From Heliocidaris tuberculata (taxonomy: Eukaryota; Echinodermata; Echinoidea; Camarodonta; Echinometridae), in contig CM046838.1 in the NCBI GenBank assembly GCA_025618425.1, positions 3,415,715 through 3,479,714 on the forward strand: a stretch of 64,000 nucleotides of DNA, read 5' to 3'. How positions within the stretch are numbered: the first letter of the stretch is position 1; each line of letters starts with the position of its first letter. Under the pieces are notes generated by a model. The model had not been told where the DNA came from. It saw nothing but the letters and a program-made list of their open reading frames with translations, and did no database searches. Positions 10,455-24,468 of this stretch are shown here, piece by piece. The position numbers and the translations under genes are program-made.

Positions 10455-12618
10455 ATGAACTCTAATGTTAGCTTCGTCACAACGGTTAATGTATTGATAT
10501 TCGCCCACCTATTGCAACAAATTGCTTTCCTCAAAAAGGGTAGTCACGCTGAAAACCGTCTTAACGAAACAATAAAATAGTTGTTTGTTTGATTTAACTT
10601 GAAATAAGGAAAACTTGATAAATAGATATTACTCTATCAAGGAAGATAAGGAATATTCACTTTGTTGCACATCATATTCGTATCTTTATGATTATCTGGA
10701 CGACTACGGGCTAATAAATTTTCACAGGAAAGAGATGACCTTATCTTTGGTTCTTATTTCGTAATTTTGATCTAAACCTTCAAAAGCTTTACCATACACC
10801 TATTACACTTTGACATTACACAATACAGGACCACTAGAGATACATGTATTTTGATTGATATATCACGACAGGGTATCACATTTTACAAAGTTATGAATAT
10901 AATATCCACTGTAAAGTAAATATACGAGACAGAGAGAGGAAAAATCAAACAATATTAATCAACATGAATTTACACAAATTCTAAAGAAGCATATGTCGTA
11001 TATCCGACGTTCTGTCGAAACAACATAAACATGAAAGGCAAAATGTAAGGACCTTCTTAAGTCCATTATTTATAGAAAGTATCTGACAAGATTAAACCGT
11101 AGAGGTACAGGGTTCTTACCCCGTCTCACGGTTATTAGAAAGCATTACAGCATACATCCAGCATCGTTGCCATAGGAAGAAACACATCCTCTATACGTTA
11201 TACAGTCCGGAAAAAAATGACCAAGCTCCAATATGAAGGGGTGATATATTACAGATACATACAAACAAAAATGACATTTTCATTGTACCTCCGTCAATGA
11301 ATAACATATCGCAGCCATGAAAAAAAAAAAAAAATAGACCACGACTGATGATGTTATTTCGGTGGTAAGAAGGAAAATACCACAAAAGCAAGGTAGAATA
11401 TCTGCGATATGTTATTCATTCAAGGAGGTACAATGAAGATATTACTCCTATTAGAGCTTGATCTAATAATACATGAATTTTCCCTGGGCTTATTTGAAGG
11501 TTCGATGTGCATACGAGATGAGACATTACATCACTTTTGTTGAAAGTGTGACAGCTGCAGCACAATCCCTAAATTAAAAACCCTTCTGCCTCTAAGCAGG
11601 CGAGTTGTACTGGAAAAAAAAAACTGCCATGAGATATCATATGGTATATATAATAGACATCGAACGGAATCAAATTAAGATGAATGGATGAAAATGGGGA
11701 AACCTCACAGAATTGATGCACGCTATAATTGTCTGAATTCGTTAAGCGTTAAAATAGTTCACATTAATACAAAATAAAGATATATCAGCTAAAGAGACGT
11801 CGATAGAGATGGGTGTGGGGTGTCAGTCCCCCCCCCCCCCCATTAGAAATGTGATTTCGGTTAATTTTCGACACTCCCATTCCTCTTCCTCCATCAAAAT
11901 TGTCTAAAGACGCCCCTGCAAGCTGATTCATATATCTAGATATAGCTTATTACATTATAAATACTATTAGTCATTACGTAAATGACAAAAGTGAAATAAA
12001 AATACGTTTTTTAAAGTTCACACAACAAGCAATTTTTGCAATATCAAAAGAGAACCAAATCGATTTTATATATAAGTCTTTTCTTACCATTTCAAATAAA
12101 TTACTTATGCAGCTACAAGCAACAAATTATCTACATGTATTGCCACAAAAGTTTTCACAATCAAAATCAATAAGAGACACAGTTTTCATTATGAACTGAA
12201 AGTCTAATATTGTGATGAAATGGCATTTAGTAGGAACCTACAGCAGTGTGAGGTTTCTTAATACAAACCGTCGGTGTAGTAATAGCTAAATAGACGCCAT
12301 GAATTCATCAGGAACCGTTCTCCAGGGAGAAAGAGGGGGGGGGGGGTGTTGTGCGGTGTGATCCCCCCATGGAAACTTTTTGACAGCATATATTTCAAAT
12401 GTTTTTAGACGTTTCGAAACATTATGAAATAATTGTTTTTGTGTGAGTGTGTTTTTAATAGCTTGTTGGAAATTTTCAGCTAAAGGTGTTCGCTAATTGG
12501 GTCCCACACCCCTCCCCCTTCAAGAAGGTGTAGCGCGAGCAATGGCCCGTGAAATTGATATAATCAATCAAATAATCACGTGACCTAAGGCTGACCCATG
12601 AATAGTTAAAATACTCTA
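10455..12618. other. Non-coding, downstream of the sialyltransferase gene
   Basis: No gene is supported. It contains the spaced inverted repeat at 11280-11436 and C and G runs near 11829 and 12339. Confidence 0.5.
11280..11436. repeat. Spaced inverted repeat, 35-bp arms
   Basis: TCATTGTACCTCCGTCAATG followed by AATAACATATCGCAG (11280-11314) is mirrored by 11402-11436 with two differences. The spacer is 87 bp and contains an A run. Confidence 0.75.
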
Positions 12619-12624
12619 TTTATT
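12619..12624 (-). terminator. Poly(A) signal AATAAA of the sialyltransferase gene
   Basis: On the minus strand AATAAA lies about 205 nt past the stop codon at 12828. It is the nearest canonical hexamer downstream and would give a 3' UTR of a little over 200 nt. Confidence 0.55.
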
Positions 12625-12827
12625 GTGCAAATGGACAAAGTGACAAAGTGACATGTAACATAAGTACAACTTTCTCTGCAGTTTGTGCGAAATTCAGACA
12701 CCCAAAGTGGAAGTTCGGTGGGCAATTATATCGTGGAACACATCATTACAAACAATTTCAACATCATTAATATAAAGCACAAAATGGTTTTTGCAAGACA
12801 GGCCTCACAGGACTACAATCGTCTACG

Positions 12828-13206
12828 TCATGTTTTCGCTATCGCCTTCTTTTGAACTACGGGCACCTTTCTGCGGATAATAACTTTTTTAACTACACGC
12901 TTGACGATCCTTCGTATAACCCTACTACCGTTTGACGTCTTGGGCAACGTCCCAGTCCGCTTTGCCTCGTAAAACTTTTTCAAGAAAGGCGTTTCAATGG
13001 AATTATTATGTATAACGTCTGTTAGGTTCCAAGCCGGTATGTGGAACTCCATGTTGAACTTGGTGGCCCAGCGTGCAAAGACTGCTTTCTCCGTGATAAA
13101 CTTATGACCCGAGGTGAGTCTCTCTTCACTCGTCTTGTAATAATCACATTCTCTTAGGCCATCTAACTCGTAGTAATGGTATAAGATTGATGAATTCGGA
13201 TTCTTC
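12828..13206 (-). CDS. ST6GALNAC-like: ST6GalNAc-like, exon 6: motifs III and VS, cationic C terminus
   Basis: The acceptor is CCTTTACCCCTTTACAG; the exon enters in phase 2 and stops at TGA 12830-12828. It begins KNPNSSILYHYYELDGLREC, with motif III (YHYYE). SGHKFITEKAVFARWATKFN follows, with motif VS (H…E) and the W-x-x-x-F-N-hydrophobic block seen in vertebrate members, then IPAWNL. Vertebrate proteins end soon after this point. Here about 70 residues follow, ending in a 31-residue Arg/Lys/Val/Ile-rich tail (RVIRRIVKRVVKKVIIRRK …). The apparent upstream extension to 13238 is intron. Confidence 0.94.
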
Positions 13207-16200
13207 CTGTAAAGGGGTAAAGGAGTGGACAATTTCAAATTAGATATAAATCATGATGACATTATAAACGTCTACAGAACATTAAATTTCAATCACGAGA
13301 GACGGGATAAACCACTGTCAGCCACTATAATTTCGACTTGCATGATACGTGTCACATAATTAACATAACATATATGTAAATAACATAAATCGGGATAACA
13401 GGAAATGTAGGGGGGCATGTCTCATTGAGGCCTGTACATCATCCGCCTACATGTGTAGATTCTTTGTTCTTCCATGAATGTATACATTTTTCCATATACG
13501 TATATATTCACTTGTAAATTGTATAAGTTTCTGTTTATACTTTATTCTCGATTGTATTGTTTCTAGTTTTGTATATCTGTTGATTTCACTGAAAAGAAAT
13601 GAATAAAAGAATACTTAAAACAAGAAAAAAAAATGTACACGAAAACGGATATAAAGGGTAGTTTTTCAGCATTAGGCGGGTAACCCGGATTACGCGTTTA
13701 GGGTATCAAAAACAGCAAAAATCAAGAAAAATGGTATCAAAGGTGAAATGAAAATCAGGGATGAAAATATAGTTCGGTAATGTGTTCCGAATTAGGTTAA
13801 ATTTCTTTTACGTTTCCTTTTTGGCTAAAAAAAAGGTCTATCATGATGACGTAATCCTCAAATATAATACCACGCAAGATATAAAATCGTCGTTAAGGGT
13901 ATAAAAATCAGAGATGATAGACGAGTTTCCCTGTTTAGGGTATCAAAACATTTCATATTGCAATCCCCGTTAGGGTGCTTTTAAGAAAGTGATTTACACG
14001 GATGATGTACAGGTCTAAATGAGGCATTGGGGGGGGGGGGGGGGGGGGGGAGCAAACGGGAACGTTGCAACCGACACTCTTTGATAATGACATTTCTTCC
14101 CAGGGAATATTTAGTATTTCCAGCATAAAAGGCTTATCCAAAGAACCCTGTGTGCTTACATGCAATAATTTTCTGGCACCAGTCCAAAGATATCGACTTT
14201 GTCACAGACATCTACAGCATACAGCATGCTCATCCAACCCGTTGATAACCACGTACGAGCTTCTTGTCTGTAACAAAAGAGAAATCAAAATACCATCTTA
14301 ACCCATTGCCTACGGGACCCGGGTGGTCCCTGATACCCTATGGGAATTTGATAATTCAGTAGTCAACTGGTTAATAACAGTGGCAAATGGAATCCCGAAT
14401 AGATGGATTAGAAAAATCATGATCGACAAATGTTTACAGTAAAACCGCCTCATGGCTTCTTCTATGAATCTTCCAACGAAAAACTAAAACAAAAATTTGC
14501 ATATTAAAAATTATTACCGTGGCGCATGACAGATACATGGGTCTCCCCCCCCCCCCCCACACACACATAATTTTGGAAGATGTAACGCTTAGTATGGCTG
14601 CAAAATTATGTGCTTCAAGGGCAATATACAATATTGTTTTTCCCACAACAGCGCCATCATCTGATGATAAAATTTATTTTCTTATACTCAATAATGTCTG
14701 GTATAGTCTCTGAAAATATGAAAAGACACATGTCTAATGATTCTACAATAGAGATCCGGCAGAGATTAAACTGATATTTTACTCTGTCATTGTGTGATAA
14801 TTGTGTGATAAATCATCTAATCCATTAAACTGCATGTACTCCGAGCGAAATTGCCTGGTAATGGATCGTGATAAACATCTATTGGTTGAAAGAAATTTTA
14901 ACACAATCTTCCTAACATTTAAGGATGTCTGTAAGGCTGCATGATTCACAAGAAATACAACAGATAGAAAAATAACGCTAATATAGAAGGGCAAGTTTGT
15001 TGGAAGTACAGCAATATAATACAAAACAATTAAATACAATATTGATTTTGAGCAGCGGTTTCCCATGAGACAATTCGACTACAAAAATGCTGGCGAAACT
15101 GCTCCCACAGGCTCAGAGCACTGTTGGCCATTTTCTGCTTGAAATATAATGTTAGAACTATTGCCTATAATTCTGAACTCGATCCTAGAGATCCTCTAGA
15201 CGAGATTAAAGGGATTGATAAGGATATGAATATCGGTCAAGTCAGATACGGGGTATGACAGGAAATCATACGGGACACTAAAAAAATGTCGAAGTAAAGT
15301 TCATGCGCTATTGTCATGCTGTCGGAAATTGGCAATTTAAATCTCGCATGTGGAGATTATGGGGTATGGGTATCACGTTTGCTAGCTAGCTATAGCAGTC
15401 TACCATAGGCGCAGTTAGTGTTATGCATAGACATGTGCATTCATTGTATAGAATAGATGATGGGTAGCAGACCCTATATATACCACAACGGAGCGATTGC
15501 ACCAGGCTTCAATCTGCCAATAAACGTTGACATTATACATGGGGGAGGATGGTGATATACAGCTGTACCGACAGCCACCAACTCAGTCTTTTCCTTCTAT
15601 TTTCGCATATCAACAGTTCCATTATGACAAAGACGCTCTTTTGCAATGTTTTGGGGTTTGTTTATTTGTTGTTGTTGTTGTATTTTGGGGTTTGGGGTGG
15701 GTTTTTTTTAAGGGGGTGATCTTTTTTTCCTTTATTTGCATTCTTTTCTCATTTCAATTTCACCATTCCCGGCGAATCGGGAACATTTCTATTCAGGGGC
15801 GGCGCCAGGGTATTTTGATAGGAGGGGCAAGACGACCTAAAGATGACGTCATATTTTTTTCTCCATTAAATAACAGGGGTAATATAGAGTTATATGTTTA
15901 AGACCTCTCTTTTTAATACTCCTCTTTCTTCTTTCTTCCCTTTTCTTCCTCCTTTTCTTCTTTTTTCTTTTTTTTCTTTTTTCACTACTTGAAAAATCAT
16001 AGGGGGGGGGGCGGTCTCCCCCTCTGCCCCCCCTGTAGCGCCGCCCCTGTTTCTATTATTAAGTAATCAATGTTATGAATGAAATGTAAAATGAAGTACG
16101 AGCGCATCGCAAATGGGCAATCAATCAATTGTTAATTAATTATCTATGCAAATCAGTAAAGTACAACAAAAAACCCAGCTAAATCATTGTGCCTTCAATG

Positions 16201-18332
16201 AATTTTTAGACCAAAAAGGAACCTAAAATTGTGATACATAAAGAAACTAAAGCGTTTTTCTCTCGATCTAGACCAGCCTGGGATGGATAATAGTCTTTGT
16301 CTAACGTACCTAGTGAGACCCGTTTCTGTTTGGAACAGACTCTCGGCAATTTTCATCTTATCTGGAGTAAGTAGGTAGAACTCAACATGTGGGTATAGAC
16401 TGGATAGGTTACGAGCGCTCTTGTAATACATATCAGTTGCTTGGTTCACCTTGACGTTGTACAACCATGGTACGATGATCTAGATGGGAAAGAACAAACA
16501 AAAATGGTCTCACTCATACAAAAAGACATCTTCCCCCCCCCCCCCTCCATCATTCTCTGCTCTCTGACGCTTCATCCCAATTTTCTTTTACTCTTTCCTT
16601 CTACTTCTGTCAATTTCCATTCCCCTTCCTCTTTATCTTTCCACGTTTCTTCCCCTTACTCCTTTTCTTTTTATTCTTGTTCTTCTTCTCCTCCTCTTAT
16701 AAATTCTTTTAAATATTTTCTTCCACAATTTCTTCTTCTTCTTCCCATTTTTTCTTTTCCTTCCTCTATGAGGAAATAAGCAAATTCATTTGTCATGGTT
16801 GAATTGGCTTGTTTTATCAGTAGCTTCACAGTTGTATCATCATTCTTTTCAAAATAATTAATTATCCTAATGTGATTGTTTTTGACGCTTCGATTGTAAA
16901 AGCTGGAATAAAGCTATACACATGCTGGAAAATTAAAAATAAGTTCTGTTCGGTCATGATACCTTTTCTGCTCTCGTAGATAAATTCGTAAGAATCTCAT
17001 CCTGGAGCTCGTTACTGGCATTCAACACCTTTAGGTTCACATGACCCATGATTCGGATGGTCGTTCGCCTTCCGACATCTTCCTCATATCCCCGAACAGG
17101 AGCCGAATTCATCCGAAGAACGCACGGGTAACTGTCGATCTCGGCTCCAGCAGAGGTGTTGACAAGATGACCAGAACTTGAGACGAGGGCGCACTGTGAA
17201 CAACGCATTCGAAGTTTCTACAAGACGAAGAAAATGAGATGGGATAATTATGATAAAATATACAGCTTGTTAACCAATATTATTATGACATTTATACATA
17301 TTATTTCATGAAACGTGAATTCACATTAGTGACCTTATTTCATGTACATTGCTCATGTATATTAAAGGGTATTCACACTGATAGGCCCTCTATGTCCTAG
17401 TACTCTGTATTCTGGCCAAAATCTACTCCCACAATGCACTAATAACGTTGTTATCCTCCTGATAGTGATATCTCCTCAGTTTGATATCAAAATACGATTT
17501 AAATATTGTTAAAACAATAGAACAATAAACACCGTGAAGAGTTTTTCTAATTTCGAACGCACTCAAGATTCTCTTCAATTATCTTCTTTTTTTTTTTTAA
17601 TAGTTAACTGGTACTGTAGTAAGCCTAAATTCAACACATTAATATTGTTTCAAAATTGTATTCAGCCTATAAGATATTGAAATTTTGTTTCCACTTTCAA
17701 AGTTTGTTTGATTTTTTTTTTTAATCAGTTATTATGCAAAATTTACAGCATCATCACTGTCGTCAGAAGTTGTGGGCCAACGTATTTTTTATCATTAAAA
17801 AAATGCATGTAAAACGACCATTAGCGACAAACAAGAAGACTTTGTTTTCATTCAATTACAAAACCCAGAATCGTAAAAAGTGTGGCTAGCTGTAAAAAAA
17901 AAATTGTGATTATTCGACATGGATAAGGGTAAGACAACCCCCCCCCCCCGAAAAAAAAGACGAAAACATGAGAAACTCTAAGGGATGCAAGTACATGTAG
18001 CTTGCCTAGCATATCCACAGGCTATAGACAGCTCACGGAGTAACTGACAATTGATATCGGATTTTGGTGAAACCAGACGCGCACGTGGATGCATATATCC
18101 CTCGGGATATGAATAGCAATTGCCTTCCATATTTATGTGACTCGCATTAATCGTTTCATCCAGACCGGGGTGGCATGTATTAGTTCAGGAGACCTCTCAG
18201 GAGTACAAGAAGCTGGGAGTGACAGGGGGCTTGTTGACATCATTTCTTGCCAAAATACAGTGTTTAAAGGACAGGGGCATATGATGTCGGAACGAATTTG
18301 CCCTCAAGTTGGTCAAAATATTTCCAATAAGC

Positions 18333-18364
<32 letters not shown>

Positions 18365-20927
18365 AACTTTTAAAATAAATAATGATAATGATTATAATAA
18401 TAATAACAAATAATAACATAATAATAGCAAAGACAAATAAATTATTACAGATTCGATGAAATGCAATCAAATAATAAAAATAATCAATAATAATAATCGT
18501 AAAAATTCATAAATTTTCACTACTTGTTGATAACGATTCTAAGTTCAAAATTTGCAGAAAGAAAAATTTTAAAGGGGTGCAGCCCCTCCCCCTCCCCCCC
18601 CCACACACACACACACACACTCCGATGGCTCACATACAGGCGATATTCGACTCAAAAGCATAGAAAGCGTCTGTGAATGGCTTTAAAAAGGAACGTAATG
18701 AAGAAGGGGATAGGAACATAATAAATATAACTATTTAGTATAATCAATAATAGTATGATGGATAGGTGTTGCCTTTGATAAGAATACTACGATGAGAAAA
18801 GTAGAGAGCAAAAGCCGCTCTTAACTTTCAGATGTAGAATAAATTTTAATCAGTGGGAGCCTTCATGTTTTGAGACTGTTTAGGTAACTAGCTTTACCGC
18901 AGATTTCCCCCATCATGCCTCAAAGAGGACATATCATTTTTCTCCGACGCACTTAGGATGTAAGACCACCATCTCACCATCCAAATGTAACACTTGTTCT
19001 GTGGTTAAACATCCCATCATCTTGGCACACCATGCACTTTCCTATGCCAAACCGAATAAAATTGGTTCTCTAAAAGGTTAGGAATACTTGATAGAAGTGT
19101 TTGTTTAGTTTAGCTGGAGCCTCCCCCCCCCCCCCCCCCCCACTACTTTTTCTGTCTACGTTTGTCGGCAGGTTTTGTGGGTTAATCGGTATTATAGGAA
19201 CAAATTTTCGACACACGCACAGTCACTTTCCATTTTTAAAATCATTTAGGGATCGGTAGTACTATACATTTCAGATACATTTTGGATGCACCCCCTTTCC
19301 CCTCCATACGTTTATTAAGGAAAATACTGCCGTCGGTATGATCAACTGTAATTTATGAGTCATCGTCTATGGCTGATCCAATCTAAACATGATCAGAGTA
19401 CATGCCAACCTTGGAAATCTTTCATGAATCACAAGTTTCAAAGGGTGGGCATTTAGGGTAAGTGGTGGGATATGAAAGATCTATGACATGTATGAATTAC
19501 GGTAACTGGTGTTGCCGAGAGACAATCAGTGTAATATCGGAGCATTTTCGAAGCTAAGCTTCGGCAGATGTGTGATATATTGATGATAATCGCCAGCAGT
19601 TACAGTAAACCACGTAGTTGGTCCAAGTTCTGTGATAACTCCTTGGTTGGTCAATATCATGAATTTGATAATAATATTTCGTAATTTTCTCTTTTAATGT
19701 TTATACAATCATACCACAATGCCGATCAATACCTTTATCAACCATTATCAACCATGCCAGTCTCATGTTATTCTTATTAGCATAAAGATATTCGTGTCAG
19801 ATTTAGAGATCCAACCGCATAATTAGTTAAATATTCATTAATTTCATTTTCGGTTTATTTATCCATGTACGAATGCTATTGTCAGCTCAAGATAATTTGT
19901 TTCTGACTTAAGCGTGGCATTTTTCTTCACGTATTATAAGTTGCAGTGTACCTTCATTAAAAATATGTAAGGAAGTATTTCCAACACTCTCTTCGCCACC
20001 TTCATTATCATGATCATCACTATCACTATTATCAAAGTCTTTATTATCAGTCGTGAATCCACGGGGTGAGGGAACACAAGAGGCATCTGTCCCCTCCGTC
20101 CCCTGGAAACAATTTTCCAAATTTACTCGTATTTGAGGCACATACTTGCCATCCCCACCCCTTCGGCAAACATATCCTGGATCCGTCACTGATTATTGTT
20201 GTTTTCCATTTCATTTGACATAATCAAACTCCAGACGCCTTAATCTACCTGGTTTACATACTCTACTTACCTCATTGGTCTGTATATTATAATATCCTTC
20301 TACTTCAGGAGGCGGGGTAGGCTTCACAGTAGCATTCACAAAATGAATTGACGTCACATCAATTGTTGACGTCACAGGTACCCTTGGGTCGTTTCCACTG
20401 GGTCTATGCTTTGCGTTTAAATCATGAAATTCATTAACCACTTCTATTTCTTCCTCTTCTTCCTCTTCTTCTTCCTCTAATACTTCAAACGTTCTCTGCT
20501 CGTCATCATTTATGAAATCACCAACCAAATCTCCTGATTGTCCTGCAATGCCACCTGAACTTCTTAGAATCAGCTGCTGAATTTGTTTGTTATCGTCTAT
20601 TGCCACGTTTCTCACCGGCCCGATCCCTCCTGTTGCGGGAATTTGTGGTGGACCTACTATGTCGTCTGCTCCGTTGTGTTGTGACAGTGCAGTGTAGTCT
20701 GCTACCTCGTTTCGGATGAATGGGAATAGAGAGTTGTAGAAGCGAGATTGCCTGGATGTAGTACCCGAGTCATCTTGGGAGTGACGGGTGTCTCTGAGTG
20801 TGTATAGCAAGGATACCGAGATGGCGATCATCGTATACCAGAAGGTTAGCAGCACGAAACGGCTTCGTGTCTGGAAGAGACATAGAAATGAGAGACACGT
20901 TACAGATATGAACAGATATAGATAAAG

Positions 20928-20971
<44 letters not shown>

Positions 20972-23900
20972 GGGAGGGGGGGGGAGAGTAAACAGAGTGG
21001 GAGTGGGAGAGTGGGAGCGAAACAACATAAACATATTAAACAAGAAGATATTACATGTTTCATATCATACAAAAATGCATAAATATTATTAAGCCAAATT
21101 AAATTCATTTTCTTCTGATCACATCGCCAGGTTATATCTAACATACGCCATAAGCGTTATGTGAAAAGGAACAACAAGTCATGTACAATCATGGTAATAC
21201 TGATCACTATTCTCTCACATCTCCTATAGAAGCTAAGGAGCCATTATGAATGCGTAAAAGAGAACTATGCTTGATATACCGCCGTAATACATGTCAACCT
21301 GAATGAATAATAGCCTTTTCTTCATTTTCCTCTAAAATCCATTTTCCTCCTGTCAACCTCAGATTTAATACTCGATGTTTTTCCAAGCAATTAATTCCTA
21401 CAAACATCAAAAACCACACGACTGCACGATGAAAAAGGGAAATTCAATATTGGTATAGCAAACAGAGGCAAAAGCGTGCTTAGCTACGCATGAGCCGTTA
21501 CCATAACAACGGATTACTTTTTTGCGAGGACGTGTTGGTAATTTTCGTTTTCCTTACAGTATAATGTGTGGTTTGTCTAATTAAATCATTTTACAATGGT
21601 TAAAAATTCACGGTAAGATATGAATTTTCCATCTGAATACACCGTCACCGGTTTCGCGAACCGACGTACGCGCATGGGCTGAGATACGTAGGTTCGCAAA
21701 ACCAGCGACTTGTCACATGCTATCAAGCGAGCCTCGATAAATCTGTTCAGCCGTGATTATTGTCGTGATGAAGGAGGAAAGTAAATCACTAACACACATT
21801 TGTAACCATATCACTGACTATTTTGTACATGCAAATATTGCCACCATAGTCACCACGTTAATGATGTTGTTTCATTCTCTAACATTATCACTATGATAGT
21901 TGAAGATTTTTGAATCTGTCCATTAGGACTACAAATATACTCATTCGTATTTTCTATCTGATAAAATGTTAAAAGAACATGGGTGAATCTATCTAATACA
22001 AACCCTCATAAGTTCATATTGCCATATTGCCCTCAGGGTCTAGGAATACTCCTCACGGAGAGGAGATGGTGCATATATTGTGTGCATGAAGGAATCCGAT
22101 GTCAGGGTTAATAACACCTGTTAAAGACGGACGTTACATCATATTAAGCGCTACACATGTAAACATTGTATACATGTATAACGCTTATTATATACATAAC
22201 ACCACTAGTAGAGTGTTCCGTATCATTTATAAGACATGAACGAACAACAAAATCTTTAAAGGGTACCAATCACCAGAAATAATTTTGCTCTGTATGTTAG
22301 AGGTTTCATGTCGTTATACTATATTCAATATATGGGCTTCAAATATTAATTCTATAAAGAGATATTGCAATTTCAATTACACTCTCTATAAGCGTAAAAG
22401 CGACTCTTGAGTAGACTACTCGACGCACCCGTACGCGCTCGCCAAGATAAAGGCTCGCGCGGAACCAAACTCGGAGGGTTCGGTTCCGCGCGAGCATTTT
22501 CATGTTATCCTTTATTTCCTTCATACTCATTAACTGTTCACCTACAGAATACCAGACAAAGTTCTTTGAATTTGATTTTATACTTTCTAGCTGTACACAA
22601 ATTATTTTTTTCAGGTAATTGGTACACTTTAAAACCCAATTCGTCTAGTTGGTGTAATTATAATCATTGTATGAACTGATACAAATCTGAAATCGTGTAA
22701 TCATTGTCATTATATAAACAGATAAAAATCTGAATTCGTATAATCATAATCATTGTATAAACAGATTTTTAAAATGAAATCGTGTTTCAACTCCTACATC
22801 AGAGAGAGGTTTTCAAAAAGGGATCCTGCCTAGCATTTCGTACTCAGAAAAAATCAAAACAACCCCAAAACAGGTATACCATGAAGGGGCAGATGGTTGT
22901 CCAGGAATACGATGAGAGGTGCGTGAGAAATGCTTAGCAATAAACCAAGACGGAAAAATAAGGATGCCATAATGGATGCCATGAGGAAATGAGTTCATTG
23001 TCTTCTGTAATAGAGGGACCCCCCCCCCCCCCGATCTAAATCATATCTAAGTGATATTGAGAGCGTTGTATCAACCGTAGACTGGTGAAATCGATCTCTA
23101 TACCAGAGCTATCCATCTATCTACTCTCATATTACCAGCTTATATCTTTATCCTATTATACGGTCCCACGTGGAGAGGGATGGTGGACGAAATAGTACCG
23201 TGGAGATAGTACGTCTAACAGGGCAGCCAAGTTCGTTCATACCCATCCGTACTTTATGTCATCTATTTCGTTCGATCATCCGTCTCATGTCATTTGCTCC
23301 TCTATTCGCACTTCCTCCTGATGTCAGTGGCGTAGCGACGGGGGGCGAGAGGTACTGCCCCTCCCCCCCCCCCCAACGAATGGCAAAAATGTAGAAACCA
23401 TAATCAAAAGCGAAAAATAAAAATGAAAATGAAAAGGAAGAGGGGGAGATTAGGGGAAAAAGATGATTGGACCACTTCCCCGCAACCTCCCCCCTTAATA
23501 TCGATCGCTAGCCTAATTGTTAAACCGTATTACAGAAGAAGACCGGTGCCACCTCCTTCATGATAGTAACCCCCTTAATGGCTAGATCCATGCTACGCCA
23601 CTCTCTCCTGTTATTTCTCTCTTTTGTCTATTCTTTCAACTACGCGGACGATTTCACTCTACTTCACTCACTTTACATAATTATATTTTTATTTTCAAAG
23701 GCCTATGATTATCTTTGATGGTAATGACAATTTAAAAGGAGAAATATTTTTAAATGCGAAATTGTTTTGTTCATAAGGGAAATACTAGCAATGTGAAATG
23801 TTCTCCGATTCCAGGGGAAAGGGCATTGCAGAATTATTATTAACACAATTATTATGCGAATCATTTTTGTATCAAAAAATTAAATGTCAATCAATATTTC

Positions 23901-24425
23901 CGTTGGTTTTGTCGCATTTACACTTCCGTTGTTCTTGCATTTTAATCAATACGGGTGTTAGAGCTAAAGAGTACAGTTACGTGATATTTTGGGATAAAAT
24001 CGAATGTCCTTGTACACTCCCGTACTAAAATTAATAATTGACCCATGTCCGTATGGCGTCACGTACTGTATAATTACAATCTAAGATCTACAAGTTGAAA
24101 GCTATTGACTTAATGACAAAACACGAAATAATATCTCAATGGATTCAATCGCGCCTAGTTAGTGAGTCCAATACCTTGCTCCAGCTGTTGCTGAAGAGCA
24201 AGGATGGATTTATGAGGCAATACCGAGTAAGAATGTCCTAAAAAGAAGTACATTCGAACATTCAGACTTAATACAGGTCATTCATAGCAAGTAGCGTAGC
24301 GAGGGGGGGGGGGGTCACATACCCCTCCCCATTCCTCCTTAATTTTTGTTAAGAGGAACAAAGAAGAAAGAAGAGAGGAAGAGAAAAAGAAGAGTAAGGG
24401 AGAGAGAGAGAGAGAGAGAGAGAGA

Positions 24426-24468
<43 letters not shown>

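Noticed and set aside
19908..20189. 93-codon minus-strand frame next to the stem exon, rich in Asp/Glu
   Set aside because: It begins in a CAGTGACGGATCCAGG-type repeat end and lies wholly in intron 3, past a strong GTAAGTA donor that joins exactly to motif L.
20211..20270. Continuation of the exon 2 frame to a stop
   Set aside because: The GAG|GTAAGTA donor at 20271 gives an in-phase join to KLRMRCSQC, so this part is intron.
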